From: a virus
Length of the DNA: 21,011 nucleotides
Virus record (IMG/VR): IMGVR_UViG_3300042938_001022
Location: 1-21,011 of that record
Direction: 5' to 3' (one strand)
The notes beneath the pieces are model-generated. The model had not been told where the DNA came from. It did no database searches and was given only the letters and a program-made list of their open reading frames with translations. Positions 13,406 to 20,046 of this stretch are shown piece after piece. Within the stretch, counting starts at the first letter, position 1; every line of letters starts with the position of its first letter. Position numbers and translations under genes: made by a program.

Positions 13406-13821
13406 GAACTTACAAATCAAGAATAAAAATACCAACCGAGTTAGAATATAACTCAACAGGTGTAATTGGAGAAAAAATATTTGAGCTTTGGTTTACTCTT
13501 AATTTTCAAGGCGAAAAAATATTCAAACAATTAGCTGATCGTGAATACCAACAAATTGATTTTGCCGATGAGAAAGGTTTCACATATCAAATCAAAGCAA
13601 CTAAACATCGTTCGTACACTTTTAATTGTACTTTAGATGACATTAGAGATCATTTAAACAGCGACTATTATGTATTTATACAAATAAAAGAGAAGTATGC
13701 TTACATCGAGTCTATTTACACGAAAGCAGAAATACTTGATAAAGTAAGCGTATCGTTTAAGGATCAAAATACTTGTTTTATTTGGGCTAATGATTTGCTT
13801 CAGCAAAAATTAGATATATGA
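13402..13821 (+). CDS. PD-(D/E)XK nuclease-like protein
   Basis: This 139-residue protein shows the core order of restriction-endonuclease-like folds: a helix with E24 ('VIGEKIFELWF'), then a strand with D53 ('QQIDFADEKG'), then 'YQIKATK' (Q63-I-K65) standing for the (D/E)xK strand, and a following helix. Such small proteins occur as phage nucleases, resolvases or inactive DNA-binding versions. It overlaps the MazG-like gene (ATGA) and the replisome organiser gene (ATGA at 13818), so it sits between the modification and replication modules. A nuclease that destroys unmodified host DNA while sparing modified phage DNA would be logical here, but this is only inference. Confidence 0.5.
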   Translation: MRTYKSRIKIPTELEYNSTGVIGEKIFELWFTLNFQGEKIFKQLADREYQQIDFADEKGFTYQIKATKHRSYTFNCTLDDIRDHLNSDYYVFIQIKEKYAYIESIYTKAEILDKVSVSFKDQNTCFIWANDLLQQKLDI

Positions 13822-14432
13822 GTGGCTGGATAAAGTTACATAGACAGATTTTAGAATGGGAATGGTTCTCTGATACAAATACTTTTAGACTTTTTTTATA
13901 TATAATTCTTAAAGCAAATCATAAAGAGAAAAAATATAGAGGCATTGATTTAAAAGTTGGTACAATAATAACGTCAAGAGATATTTTAGCCATAGAAACT
14001 GGATTAAGTGTTAGGCAAATTAGGACCGCATTAAACAAGCTAAAAATGACCAACGAATTGACCATTAAAACTAGCGTGCAAGGTACTATAATCGAGGTAG
14101 TTAACTACACAAAGTATCAACTAACTGCCAATGAAATGACCGTGGAAAGACCAGGAATAGACCAGGAAGAGACCAGTAACAAGAAGGATAATAAAGAAAA
14201 GAATAAAAGAAGTGTATTTATAGAACCTACTTATAATGAAATTCTTGAATACTGTTCACAACGAAAAAACGGTGTTGATGTAAATAAATTCTTAAATTTT
14301 TATTCAGCAAAAGGTTGGATGGTAGGTAAGAATAAAATGATTGATTGGAAGGCTTGTGTAAGAACATGGGAAAAACCTGTACAAATACAAGAAGTAAATG
14401 AACCAGCAAAATGGAAAGCGCCATGGAGTTAA
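13818..14432 (+). CDS. Replisome organiser / replication initiation protein
   Basis: This 204-residue protein has an N-terminal winged-helix region of the type found in phage replication proteins: 'GWIKLHRQILEWEWFSDTNTFRLF', then 'ITSRDILAIETGLSVRQIRTALNKLK' as the helix-turn-helix. A hydrophilic linker (about 112-136) leads to a C-terminal helical domain 'PTYNEILEYCSQRKNGVDVN...FLNFYSAKGWMVGKNKMIDW', common in helicase-loading proteins. By analogy with lambda O or DnaD-like organisers it would bind the origin and recruit the helicase encoded next. Tandem 11-bp repeats lie inside the linker-coding part. It overlaps both neighbours. Confidence 0.65.
   Translation: MSGWIKLHRQILEWEWFSDTNTFRLFLYIILKANHKEKKYRGIDLKVGTIITSRDILAIETGLSVRQIRTALNKLKMTNELTIKTSVQGTIIEVVNYTKYQLTANEMTVERPGIDQEETSNKKDNKEKNKRSVFIEPTYNEILEYCSQRKNGVDVNKFLNFYSAKGWMVGKNKMIDWKACVRTWEKPVQIQEVNEPAKWKAPWS
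14148..14180 (+). repeat. Three tandem 11-bp repeats (possible origin iterons)
   Basis: AGACCAGGAAT, AGACCAGGAAG and AGACCAGTAAC follow one another without gaps, preceded by a degenerate unit TGACCGTGGAA at 14137-14147. Further TGACCA copies are at 14047 and 14059. The 11-base period is not a multiple of three and the encoded protein has no repeat, so the pattern is at DNA level. An A-rich stretch with almost no pyrimidines follows (14179-14216). The layout, repeats plus AT-rich DNA inside the initiator gene, resembles lambda ori within the O gene. Confidence 0.55.
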
Positions 14433-15334
14433 ACGGATTTAAAATAACAGAGGTTGGTGATGTAATTACTGACCTCTTTAAATATCGAGATACATACCAT
14501 GAGAAAGGAAAGTATTTAGGTTTTGCAAAACTACATGAGCATTACTCAATGAGTTTAGGTAATTGCACGGATTGGACGGGTTTTCCTATGAGTGGCAAAA
14601 CTCAGGTTTTAATGGAATGCTTAATGAACACATCTAAGTTTTATGGATGGAAGCATTTAGTTTATTTCCCTGATGTTGGTAGCAACGTTGAGATCATAGC
14701 TGATTTAATCAATAAGAAAACTGGTAAGAGCTTTAATCCATTAGATAGAAATGTGATCGAAGATAGAGAAATTACTCAAGCAATTGATTGGGTATTAAAT
14801 CATTTTAAAGTATTAACTAAAAAAGATGTAAAGGCTAAATTAACTCCAATTCAATTTTGGGATATGGCTGTTGAGATTAAAAAAACTGAAGAGCTACATA
14901 CTGCATCAATAGATAGTTGGAAAGATTTAAACCATCCATACAATGATTATGGTGGCTATGCTCAATACCTCGAATACGTTTTGCCATATAGAAATCAAAT
15001 AGCTGAGGATAATGATTTACATTTGCATACGATTATACACCCTAAATTAACCGAGAAAGAAAATGGCAAAAGAAATCCACCTGTGCCATATGATTTAAAA
15101 GGCGGCAGCGAATGGTTTAATTCAGGTAAATGTATGATTACGGTACATAGACAGGATCCGACTTTTAATTTAGCTGAAATACATTTTAATAAAATTAAGC
15201 CAAGATCAAATGGAAATATTGGTATGATCGAGATATGGTTTGACAAAGAGAGGTTAAGCTATTTTGAACAATCAAATCCTGCACCAAATGTATATGAGAA
15301 AGCATATGCTACTAAACAAATAACAAATCGATAA
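14411..15334 (+). CDS. Replicative DNA helicase, DnaB/Twinkle-type RecA-fold ATPase
   Basis: This 307-residue ATPase has Walker A G57-F-P-M-S-G-K63-T64 and Walker B 'ASID168SWKDLNHPYNDYGGY', comparable with the IDPWNEL-type motif of Twinkle and phage helicases. 'GGSEWFNSGKCMITVHR' (231-247) matches the position of the sensor/arginine-finger segment near the C-terminus of DnaB-like helicases. It lacks both a DnaB N-terminal domain and a primase domain, so it is a bare motor that probably depends on the organiser gene upstream and a host primase. An in-frame ATG at 14423 is an equally good start; either overlaps the upstream gene. No DNA polymerase is seen nearby, so host polymerase is probably used. 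Confidence 0.75.
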   Translation: MESAMELNGFKITEVGDVITDLFKYRDTYHEKGKYLGFAKLHEHYSMSLGNCTDWTGFPMSGKTQVLMECLMNTSKFYGWKHLVYFPDVGSNVEIIADLINKKTGKSFNPLDRNVIEDREITQAIDWVLNHFKVLTKKDVKAKLTPIQFWDMAVEIKKTEELHTASIDSWKDLNHPYNDYGGYAQYLEYVLPYRNQIAEDNDLHLHTIIHPKLTEKENGKRNPPVPYDLKGGSEWFNSGKCMITVHRQDPTFNLAEIHFNKIKPRSNGNIGMIEIWFDKERLSYFEQSNPAPNVYEKAYATKQITNR

Positions 15335-15619
15335 ATGGAACTACAAATTTTAAAAGCCAGGGTAATTTTACATAAGACATTGCTTAAGCTTAAAGCAAGC
15401 CGTGAAGAAATTGAAGCTAAAAATGAGCATAGAAAGGATTTAATTAATTCAATGCTTGAAACCGAATCTGAATTATCTGAGGTATTAAATACATTTATAA
15501 TTTTAGAGAAACAATCTCGAGAATATATTCAGGCATCTTACAGACTAGAGAGATTAAATTTAGATTTAAAATGTGAGATGAGACAATTAGAGAATCAATT
15601 AAAAGTAAATAATTTTTAG
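15335..15619 (+). CDS. Coiled-coil protein of unknown function
   Basis: This 94-residue protein is almost wholly predicted helix, rich in Leu, Glu, Lys and Arg with heptad-like spacing ('LHKTLLKLKASREEIEAKNE', 'YRLERLNLDLKCEMRQLENQ'). Its ATG follows the helicase stop directly and its stop is one base before NinG. A structural or adaptor role in the replication or recombination module is possible; no family is recognised. Confidence 0.55.
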   Translation: MELQILKARVILHKTLLKLKASREEIEAKNEHRKDLINSMLETESELSEVLNTFIILEKQSREYIQASYRLERLNLDLKCEMRQLENQLKVNNF

Positions 15620-15620
15620 T

Positions 15621-16136
15621 ATGAAGAAATGTAAGAATTGTAAGGAAGGTTTTACGCCGGTAAATTTTAATCAAAAGTATTGCCTTCAAAAAGATTGTGT
15701 ACAAATTTGGTTAAAAATTGAACATGATAAGAAATGGGTGGATAAAAAGAAAGAAATAAAAGAGAAACTTCAAACAGTTCAAGAGCTGCATAAACTAGCT
15801 CAGGTTTATTTTAATTCTTTTATAAGGAATAGAGATAGGGATAAAGGTTGTATCTCTTGTGGATCTGCTTTAGGTCAAAAATTTGATGCCGGCCATTATT
15901 ACTCAATGGGAGGACATAAAGCTATTACATACGATGAGGACAACGTACATGGTCAATGTGTTTATTGTAATCAATATTTGCATGGTAATCTTTTGAATTA
16001 TCAAATAGGCATACAAAAACGAATTGGAGCTGAGAAATTGATTGAATTACAAGGCAAAGCACATGAAGAAAAAAAATACTCAAGAGACGAATTAAAAGAA
16101 ATAATAAAAAAATATAAAAATAAATTAAAAAAATAG
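15621..16136 (+). CDS. ninG: NinG/Rap-like recombination protein
   Basis: This 171-residue protein matches the lambda NinG (Rap) family: an N-terminal zinc-binding Cys cluster (C4, C7, C21, C26: 'KKCKNCKEGF', 'KYCLQKDC'), a basic helical region, and a second cluster with 'GCISCGSALGQKFDAGHYYS' and 'HGQCVYCNQYLHGN', an HNH-like metal site. NinG/Rap is a structure-specific DNA-branch endonuclease that helps recombination. It stands just before the ERF-exonuclease-SSB genes, which fits that role. The C-terminus is Lys-rich. Confidence 0.8.
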   Translation: MKKCKNCKEGFTPVNFNQKYCLQKDCVQIWLKIEHDKKWVDKKKEIKEKLQTVQELHKLAQVYFNSFIRNRDRDKGCISCGSALGQKFDAGHYYSMGGHKAITYDEDNVHGQCVYCNQYLHGNLLNYQIGIQKRIGAEKLIELQGKAHEEKKYSRDELKEIIKKYKNKLKK

Positions 16137-16157
16137 TAGCCATGTTAAAATAAAGAA

Positions 16158-16182
16158 TTACATTTGCGTATAATTACTAACC
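16158..16182 (+). promoter_or_regulatory. Early promoter box with leader (copy 2)
   Basis: TACATTTG at 16159-16166 fits TAnnTTTG, and the segment TTACATTTGCGTATAATTA is repeated exactly from the promoter at 7895. It is followed by ACTAACC at 16176-16182 and a second ACTAACC at 16190-16196, just before ATG 16198. No good -33 TTTG is visible here, unlike copy 1, so it may be weaker or need an activator. Confidence 0.5.
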
Positions 16183-16197
16183 AATAAAAACTAACCA

Positions 16198-16725
16198 ATG
16201 AAAAATTTATTTAAAAGCCTAGCGGAGTTTCAACAAGAGGTTCCAACGATTCACAAATCAACACAAGGATATGGTTACACATATGCTGATCTACCAAAGA
16301 TCTTTGAAGTAATTAATCCATTGCTAAAAAAGCACGGATTAGGATTCACTCAACTTATTCATGCTACTGATTTAATTACAATCATATTTCATATTGAAAG
16401 TGGTGAAACAATTGAAAGCAAAACAAATATACCACAAGGCGTGGCATTAAAAGGCATGAATGATTTTCAGGTTCTTGGCAGCGCTATTACTTACTTGAGA
16501 CGTTACGCGTTATCAAGTGCTTTAGGATTAGTTACTGACAAAGACACAGACGCAGGGGGCGAGCAAGTTAAAACTGAAACAAAAAACGAAACTAAAAAAG
16601 TTGCTATTGACGATAAACGACTTACTAAGGCATTAAAGGCAATAAGCGATGGTGAGTACACGGAACATGAGTTGTTAAAAACATTTGATTTAACTCTAGA
16701 ACAACTTAGAACCCTTGCGATATGA
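16198..16725 (+). CDS. ERF-family single-strand annealing protein
   Basis: This 175-residue protein has the ERF core: 'GYGYTYADLPKIFEVINPLLKKHGLGFTQ' (about 24-52), then 'GNDFQ'-like 'GMNDFQVLGSAITYLRRYALSSALGL' (about 90-116), where the GSAxTYxRRYxL motif is diagnostic, and 'DKDTDAG' after it. ERF proteins anneal complementary single strands during phage recombination and genome circularisation. It has its own promoter copy, overlaps the exonuclease gene by four bases (ATGA), and its C-terminal helical tail may contact partner proteins. Confidence 0.85.
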   Translation: MKNLFKSLAEFQQEVPTIHKSTQGYGYTYADLPKIFEVINPLLKKHGLGFTQLIHATDLITIIFHIESGETIESKTNIPQGVALKGMNDFQVLGSAITYLRRYALSSALGLVTDKDTDAGGEQVKTETKNETKKVAIDDKRLTKALKAISDGEYTEHELLKTFDLTLEQLRTLAI

Positions 16726-17396
16726 AGATAAGATGCTCAGCAATAGGGAAGATAATGACAAACCCTAAAACGAAAGGAGAAACATTAAGCCAAACAACTA
16801 AGACTTACTTACAAGAGTTGGCTGTTGAAGAAGTTTTTGGTATACGTAAAGAATTTTCAAGCCGATACACTGACAAAGGAAACGAAGTTGAAGATCTTTC
16901 AATTGATTTTTGTAATGACGTTCTAGACCTTGGATTCATATACAAGAACGAAGAGCATTTTACCAATGATTGGATAACAGGAACACCAGATGTAAATACG
17001 AATGAGATTCTGTTAGATGTCAAATCTAGTTATGATGCCACAACGTTTCCATTTTTTGATACTAAATTAAATAACAAATCTTATTTTTATCAAATGCAAG
17101 GTTACATGTGGCTTACAGGTAAAGAAGAATCATTACTTTGCTATTGCTTAATTGACACGCCATTACAAATCGTTGAGGACGAGATAAGACGTGAGCATTG
17201 GAAAGCAAGCTTAATAGAAGAAAGCTTAGATATAAGAGCTTTTGTACAGGCTAAGCATATATTTGGCCATATACCAAAAGAAAAGCGCTTAAAGACATTT
17301 AAAATAGCAAAAGACGATACCGTAATAGAAGAAATTAAAACGCGAATTGAATTATGCCGAGAATATTACAATGAATTATTAACTAATTTGATATAA
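16722..17396 (+). CDS. Lambda-Exo/YqaJ-like exonuclease
   Basis: This 224-residue PD-(D/E)XK exonuclease is the expected 5'-3' partner of the annealing protein. Visible signature residues are E55/E57 ('DKGNEVEDLS'), D90 ('GTPDV'), D99-x-K101 ('LLDVKSS') and the Q124-x-x-x-Y128 motif ('YQMQGYMWLTG') typical of the lambda exonuclease/RecB-like branch. Together with ERF it would form a two-component recombination system: one degrades a strand, the other anneals the exposed single strand. It starts inside the ERF stop (ATGA). Confidence 0.8.
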   Translation: MKIRCSAIGKIMTNPKTKGETLSQTTKTYLQELAVEEVFGIRKEFSSRYTDKGNEVEDLSIDFCNDVLDLGFIYKNEEHFTNDWITGTPDVNTNEILLDVKSSYDATTFPFFDTKLNNKSYFYQMQGYMWLTGKEESLLCYCLIDTPLQIVEDEIRREHWKASLIEESLDIRAFVQAKHIFGHIPKEKRLKTFKIAKDDTVIEEIKTRIELCREYYNELLTNLI

Positions 17397-17489
17397 ATGA
17401 TTCTACTAATATCAATTTTACTAGCTCCTGCAATTGTGTGGGGATGGTACTACTCAATAAAGTATATATTAACAATTAAAAATAAATAA
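17397..17489 (+). CDS. Possible 30-residue membrane peptide
   Basis: ATG directly after the exonuclease stop opens a 31-codon frame: 'MILLISILLAPAIVWGWYYS' then 'IKYILTIKNK'. It is one hydrophobic helix with a basic C-terminus and fills the gap before the next gene exactly (3 bases). Phages often encode such short membrane peptides, but at this size chance cannot be excluded. Confidence 0.4.
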   Translation: MILLISILLAPAIVWGWYYSIKYILTIKNK

Positions 17490-17492
17490 CAA

Positions 17493-17849
17493 ATGAAAGT
17501 AACAGGTAAAATCCACTTTGTTGGACAAGTAAAGCAAGTGAGCGACAAGTTTAAATCTAGAGATGTTGTAATATTGACAGATGAGAAATATCCTCAGTAC
17601 ATAACCATCCAATTTACACAGGATAAAACGGAACTAGTAAGCCAAGAGGATAGAGGCGAACAAGTTGAGATAAGTATTAATTTACGTGGCCGTGAATGGA
17701 AATCACCAACGGGCGAAATAAAGTATTTTAACACTATAGAAGGATGGCAAGTTAACACAACAGCAAGAGCAAATGAAATGGCATCTGAAAGATTAGCTGA
17801 TTTACCACAAGCGCCATTTAGATTAGATGACGAAGACTTACCATTTTAA
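17493..17849 (+). CDS. DUF3127-like OB-fold single-strand DNA-binding protein
   Basis: This 118-residue protein has five-strand OB-fold spacing ('VTGKIHFVGQVKQVSD', 'SRDVVILTD', 'YITIQFTQDK', 'GEQVEISINLRGREW', 'KYFNTIEGWQV'), as in the Bacteroidetes DUF3127 family. It ends in the acidic tip DDEDLPF (112-118), the kind of tail through which bacterial SSB recruits repair and replication proteins (compare DDDIPF). Location after ERF and exonuclease supports a single-strand DNA-binding role. It would coat single strands and hand them to the annealing protein or recruit host SSB-interacting proteins. Confidence 0.75.
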   Translation: MKVTGKIHFVGQVKQVSDKFKSRDVVILTDEKYPQYITIQFTQDKTELVSQEDRGEQVEISINLRGREWKSPTGEIKYFNTIEGWQVNTTARANEMASERLADLPQAPFRLDDEDLPF

Positions 17850-17859
17850 TAAAGTATAA

Positions 17860-17876
17860 GTGGTAAAAGTTGCCAC
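17860..17876 (+). other. Small hairpin in gap after SSB-like gene
   Basis: GTGGTA (17860-17865) can pair with TGCCAC (17871-17876) around AAAGT, with one wobble. It lies 21 bases before the ATG at 17897. It is too weak, and lacks a T run, to be a terminator; it may affect translation of the next gene or mean nothing. Confidence 0.25.
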
Positions 17877-17896
17877 ATTACTTAAATAGAAATGAT

Positions 17897-18121
17897 ATGA
17901 AAGCAACTATAGAATATAATTTACCTGAGGACCAATTTGAGTTTGATTGTGCAAGCAAATCTTTAAAAATGTATTTTGCATTAAGTGAAATCAAGGAAGA
18001 GCTTCGAGCAATTTGGAAATACGAAGAACTAAAAGAAAATCAATTCGAAATGGTTGAAAGAATAAGAGAAAAGTTTTTTAAAATCTTACAAGAAAATGAA
18101 ATAAATCTTGACCTATGTTAA
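17897..18121 (+). CDS. Conserved-type small phage protein of unknown function
   Basis: From ATG 17897 (an upstream TTG at 17870 is a less likely start) this gives a 74-residue acidic protein: 'MKATIEYNLPEDQFEFDCAS', a helical stretch 'KMYFALSEIKEELRAIWKYE', and a charged C-terminal helix. Proteins with the opening MKAT..YNLPED are frequent next to recombination/replication genes in Bacteroidetes phages, with no known function. The next gene starts within its last codons. Confidence 0.6.
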   Translation: MKATIEYNLPEDQFEFDCASKSLKMYFALSEIKEELRAIWKYEELKENQFEMVERIREKFFKILQENEINLDLC

Positions 18122-18333
18122 TAGATGACCATAGCCTTAGAAATCATCTAAGAGACGCGTTAAAAACACGAACAAGAAATCAAATAGTAAAAGAGATACA
18201 ATCAAGAGGCGAGAAGTTTCACCAATACAATATTGATAGGTTCCTGCAAGGTAAAGATGTAAGCTTGGAAACAGCAAAGAAGCTAGATAAATACATTTAC
18301 AGAATTAATTTACATGATTGTAATTTATTTTAG
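18115..18333 (+). CDS. Small helix-turn-helix-like protein
   Basis: This 72-residue basic helical protein has a pattern like a Cro/CI-type helix-turn-helix: 'NQIVKEIQSRGEKFHQYNIDRFLQG' followed by 'SLETAKKLDKYIYRI', where the last part matches the usual 'S.eta.kLa.yL' helix. It overlaps the gene before by seven bases. It may regulate transcription of nearby units, but no operator sites could be pinned down. No divergent partner repressor is present, so it is not evidence for lysogeny by itself. Confidence 0.5.
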   Translation: MLIDDHSLRNHLRDALKTRTRNQIVKEIQSRGEKFHQYNIDRFLQGKDVSLETAKKLDKYIYRINLHDCNLF

Positions 18334-18345
18334 TATATTTACTGC

Positions 18346-18594
18346 ATGAATTTACTAGCATTAATTCCGTTGGCATGGTGGTTCGTTAATTTCGAGCCAC
18401 TTCAAGCCATGTTTGATCAATTATTTAGGTACAAACCTAATAGTACATTGGCTATTCATATCCATTCTGCTTTAGGTTGTATCAAATGCGTTGCTTTTTG
18501 GTTAACATTACTTTGTACCTTTGACTTTATCCTAGCTTGTCAGGCTGCATTACTTTCATTTATACTAGACGAATGTTTGAACAGGCTGAAATAG
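18346..18594 (+). CDS. Small membrane protein with CxxC motif
   Basis: This 82-residue protein has a hydrophobic N-terminal segment ('LLALIPLAWWFVNF', about 2-15) and a long hydrophobic region (about 42-75) interrupted by C45-x-x-C48 in 'ALGCIKCVAFWLTLLCTFDF'. It predicts two to three membrane passes with the Cys pair at one membrane face. Its sequence type is known in Bacteroidetes phages without assigned role. Possible jobs are superinfection exclusion or membrane anchoring of other proteins. It precedes the Cys-containing protein at 18573 and overlaps it. Confidence 0.6.
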   Translation: MNLLALIPLAWWFVNFEPLQAMFDQLFRYKPNSTLAIHIHSALGCIKCVAFWLTLLCTFDFILACQAALLSFILDECLNRLK

Positions 18595-18788
18595 ATTTAA
18601 TAGCACAAATAGAACTTTTACCTGAGAACATCAGGTACTCTAAGCACTCATGTGTTAGCTTATTAAAGATAAGAATGAAGTATGATGGTATACAACCAAG
18701 AGAATGCTTCTGTGCGTCAGTACGTAGACGAATTTGGTATAAGGATTTTATGATTTGGTATGAAAAAGCTCTTAGACAACTACATTAG
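18573..18788 (+). CDS. Small hypothetical protein with conserved Cys/Arg C-terminus
   Basis: ATG 18573, inside the upstream membrane gene, gives 71 residues. The upstream TTG at 18537 is less likely. Features are an N-terminal acidic helix ('FEQAEIDLIAQIELLP'), C27, and 'ECFCASVRRRIWYKDFMIWYEK' with C48 and C50 followed by an Arg- and aromatic-rich helix. The CxC and basic helix suggest metal or nucleic acid binding, unproven. It overlaps the sigma-like gene by 29 bases. Confidence 0.55.
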   Translation: MFEQAEIDLIAQIELLPENIRYSKHSCVSLLKIRMKYDGIQPRECFCASVRRRIWYKDFMIWYEKALRQLH

Positions 18789-19302
18789 TAAGGCTTACCC
18801 TGAGGTAAGAGCTTATACCGCTTACTTCCTATCTAAGATGGGGTTATTTATCGACGCCGATACCGTGATCAATAATAGTTATCTACATGTTCTAACGATA
18901 AATGATAATACAACCGACGAAGACAAGATAAAAAGCTATCTGCTGAACACAATTAAGTACCAAATCCTATGGTCAACATCTAAAAGCCACAAAGACGACA
19001 GGGTAACAGCCGTAGTAAATAACCTATTTGATAAATTAGATGATGATGATCTAATTATGAAGATAAAAGAGGACAAAAAATACGCTTTTCAAAAAGGAAT
19101 CATTGAAATTTACAGATCAGAGATAAAAGACCAGGTACAACGAATAGTATTTGAGGCTTATATCGACAAGGGATACATAACATCAAGAGCATTGGCCACA
19201 TATTTTGGTATCACTCATACTTCTGCTTATTATCTAATCAAAGAATTGAAACAAAACCTGAACAAATTACAATATAGATATGAGACCGAGTCAATTTATT
19301 AG
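18760..19302 (+). CDS. Sigma-70-like (ECF-type) factor or related regulator
   Basis: This 180-residue protein follows the ECF sigma layout. An N-terminal helical region resembles sigma region 2 ('RAYTAYFLSKMGLFIDADTVINNSYLHVL' and 'IKSYLLNTIKYQILWSTSKS', about 18-80). An acidic linker (about 93-105) leads to a C-terminal helix-turn-helix like region 4 ('VFEAYIDKGYITSRALATYFGITHTSAYYLIKELKQNL', about 130-167). The similarity of region 2 is modest, so it might instead be another DNA-binding phage regulator. Standing just before the terminase genes, it is a good candidate for the late-gene activator, perhaps acting at the repeated start-site motif of 520 and 3125. Confidence 0.55.
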   Translation: MKKLLDNYISKAYPEVRAYTAYFLSKMGLFIDADTVINNSYLHVLTINDNTTDEDKIKSYLLNTIKYQILWSTSKSHKDDRVTAVVNNLFDKLDDDDLIMKIKEDKKYAFQKGIIEIYRSEIKDQVQRIVFEAYIDKGYITSRALATYFGITHTSAYYLIKELKQNLNKLQYRYETESIY

Positions 19303-19456
19303 CATGTTATCTTTACTTATTGCTTTAAGCTGTGGCTTAGCGCTATTTATGCTAGATTATATATGGGCTTCTAGAGCAGCTGGTTTATGGATTGCATTTT
19401 ATTATACATTTTTAATTTTAAATCAATATGAAGACAAAGACGGAACACCTAGGTAA
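19280..19456 (+). CDS. Small two-helix membrane protein
   Basis: This 58-residue frame starts inside the sigma-like gene and ends inside the next one. It begins MRPSQFISMLSLLIALSCGL and has two hydrophobic segments (about 7-25 and 33-48) separated by 'DYIWASRAAG', then a short charged tail 'QYEDKDGTPR'. It fills the 125-base gap between its neighbours, which would otherwise be empty. Layout is that of a small inner-membrane protein; the function cannot be told. Confidence 0.5.
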   Translation: MRPSQFISMLSLLIALSCGLALFMLDYIWASRAAGLWIAFYYTFLILNQYEDKDGTPR

Positions 19457-19637
19457 GTATATTACTATGTATAATGGTAATTTTGAGACCAGCTTTACAG
19501 TAACAGAAGAGACTGCTAAGGATCACAAGTATTACACCTCTAAAGGATTAGGCTATCTATTTGAAGAGAGTACTCCTAAGGTAAAGTATAAAGGGGTAGA
19601 TAACGAAGACAAAAAAGAGAAAGATGCCGAAGCCTAA
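19428..19637 (+). CDS. Small hypothetical protein upstream of terminase
   Basis: This 69-residue charged protein has a beta-prone middle ('KYITMYNGNFETSFTVTEET') and a Lys/Glu/Asp-rich C-terminal tail. It overlaps the membrane protein gene before it and the terminase small subunit gene after it (14 bases). No family is recognised. The position suggests a packaging-associated or simply co-expressed role. Confidence 0.55.
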   Translation: MKTKTEHLGKYITMYNGNFETSFTVTEETAKDHKYYTSKGLGYLFEESTPKVKYKGVDNEDKKEKDAEA

Positions 19638-20046
19638 ACTTATAGAATCTCCTGAGAAGCTAATGGAGATCTTCGAAGAATACAAAGCCTATACATTAGC
19701 CAATCCTAGAACTAAATGGGTATTATCACAGAAGACAGCTGAGATGGTGCCAGAGCCTCTAAGAATACCATTTACCAATGAAGGCTTTGAGATATTCTGC
19801 TTTAAGAATTATAGCGATGTACATAATTATTTTGACAACCATGATAATCGATACGCTGCATATAAGACAGTCTGCTCGCACATTAAGAAAGAGATCCGAA
19901 ACGATCAAATAACCGGTGGAATGGTAGGTCAGTATAACGCATCGATTACTCAGAGATTAAATGCATTGAAAGAGCATACCGATGTGACAAGCGACAACGA
20001 GAAGGTTAATGCCATCACCGTGACAATCGTCAAGTCGGCAGAGTAA
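19624..20046 (+). CDS. Terminase small subunit (P22 gp3-like)
   Basis: This 140-residue protein resembles the DNA-packaging gp3-type small terminase: an N-terminal 'SPEKLMEIFEEYKAYTLANP' helix, 'IPFTNEGFEIFCFKNYSDVHNYF' (about 49-71), and a C-terminal core 'HIKKEIRNDQITGGMVGQYNASITQRLNAL', where family members have a conserved GQYN..I..RLN stretch. It should recognise the packaging site on phage DNA and direct the large subunit to it. It ends immediately before the large subunit start. Confidence 0.75.
   Translation: MPKPKLIESPEKLMEIFEEYKAYTLANPRTKWVLSQKTAEMVPEPLRIPFTNEGFEIFCFKNYSDVHNYFDNHDNRYAAYKTVCSHIKKEIRNDQITGGMVGQYNASITQRLNALKEHTDVTSDNEKVNAITVTIVKSAE

Noticed and set aside
14995-15246. 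Minus-strand frame of 83 codons
   Set aside because: It lies fully inside the helicase gene, which has clear Walker motifs; there is no other minus-strand gene in this region.
18115-18333. HTH protein as a lysogeny repressor
   Set aside because: It is in the middle of a co-directional operon with no divergent partner and no integrase in the window; a general regulator is all that can be said.
18318-18341. Possible promoter (TTG and TATATTTA) before the membrane gene at 18346
   Set aside because: The -7 box lacks the final G and the spacing is only 13 bases, so it was not listed as a promoter.
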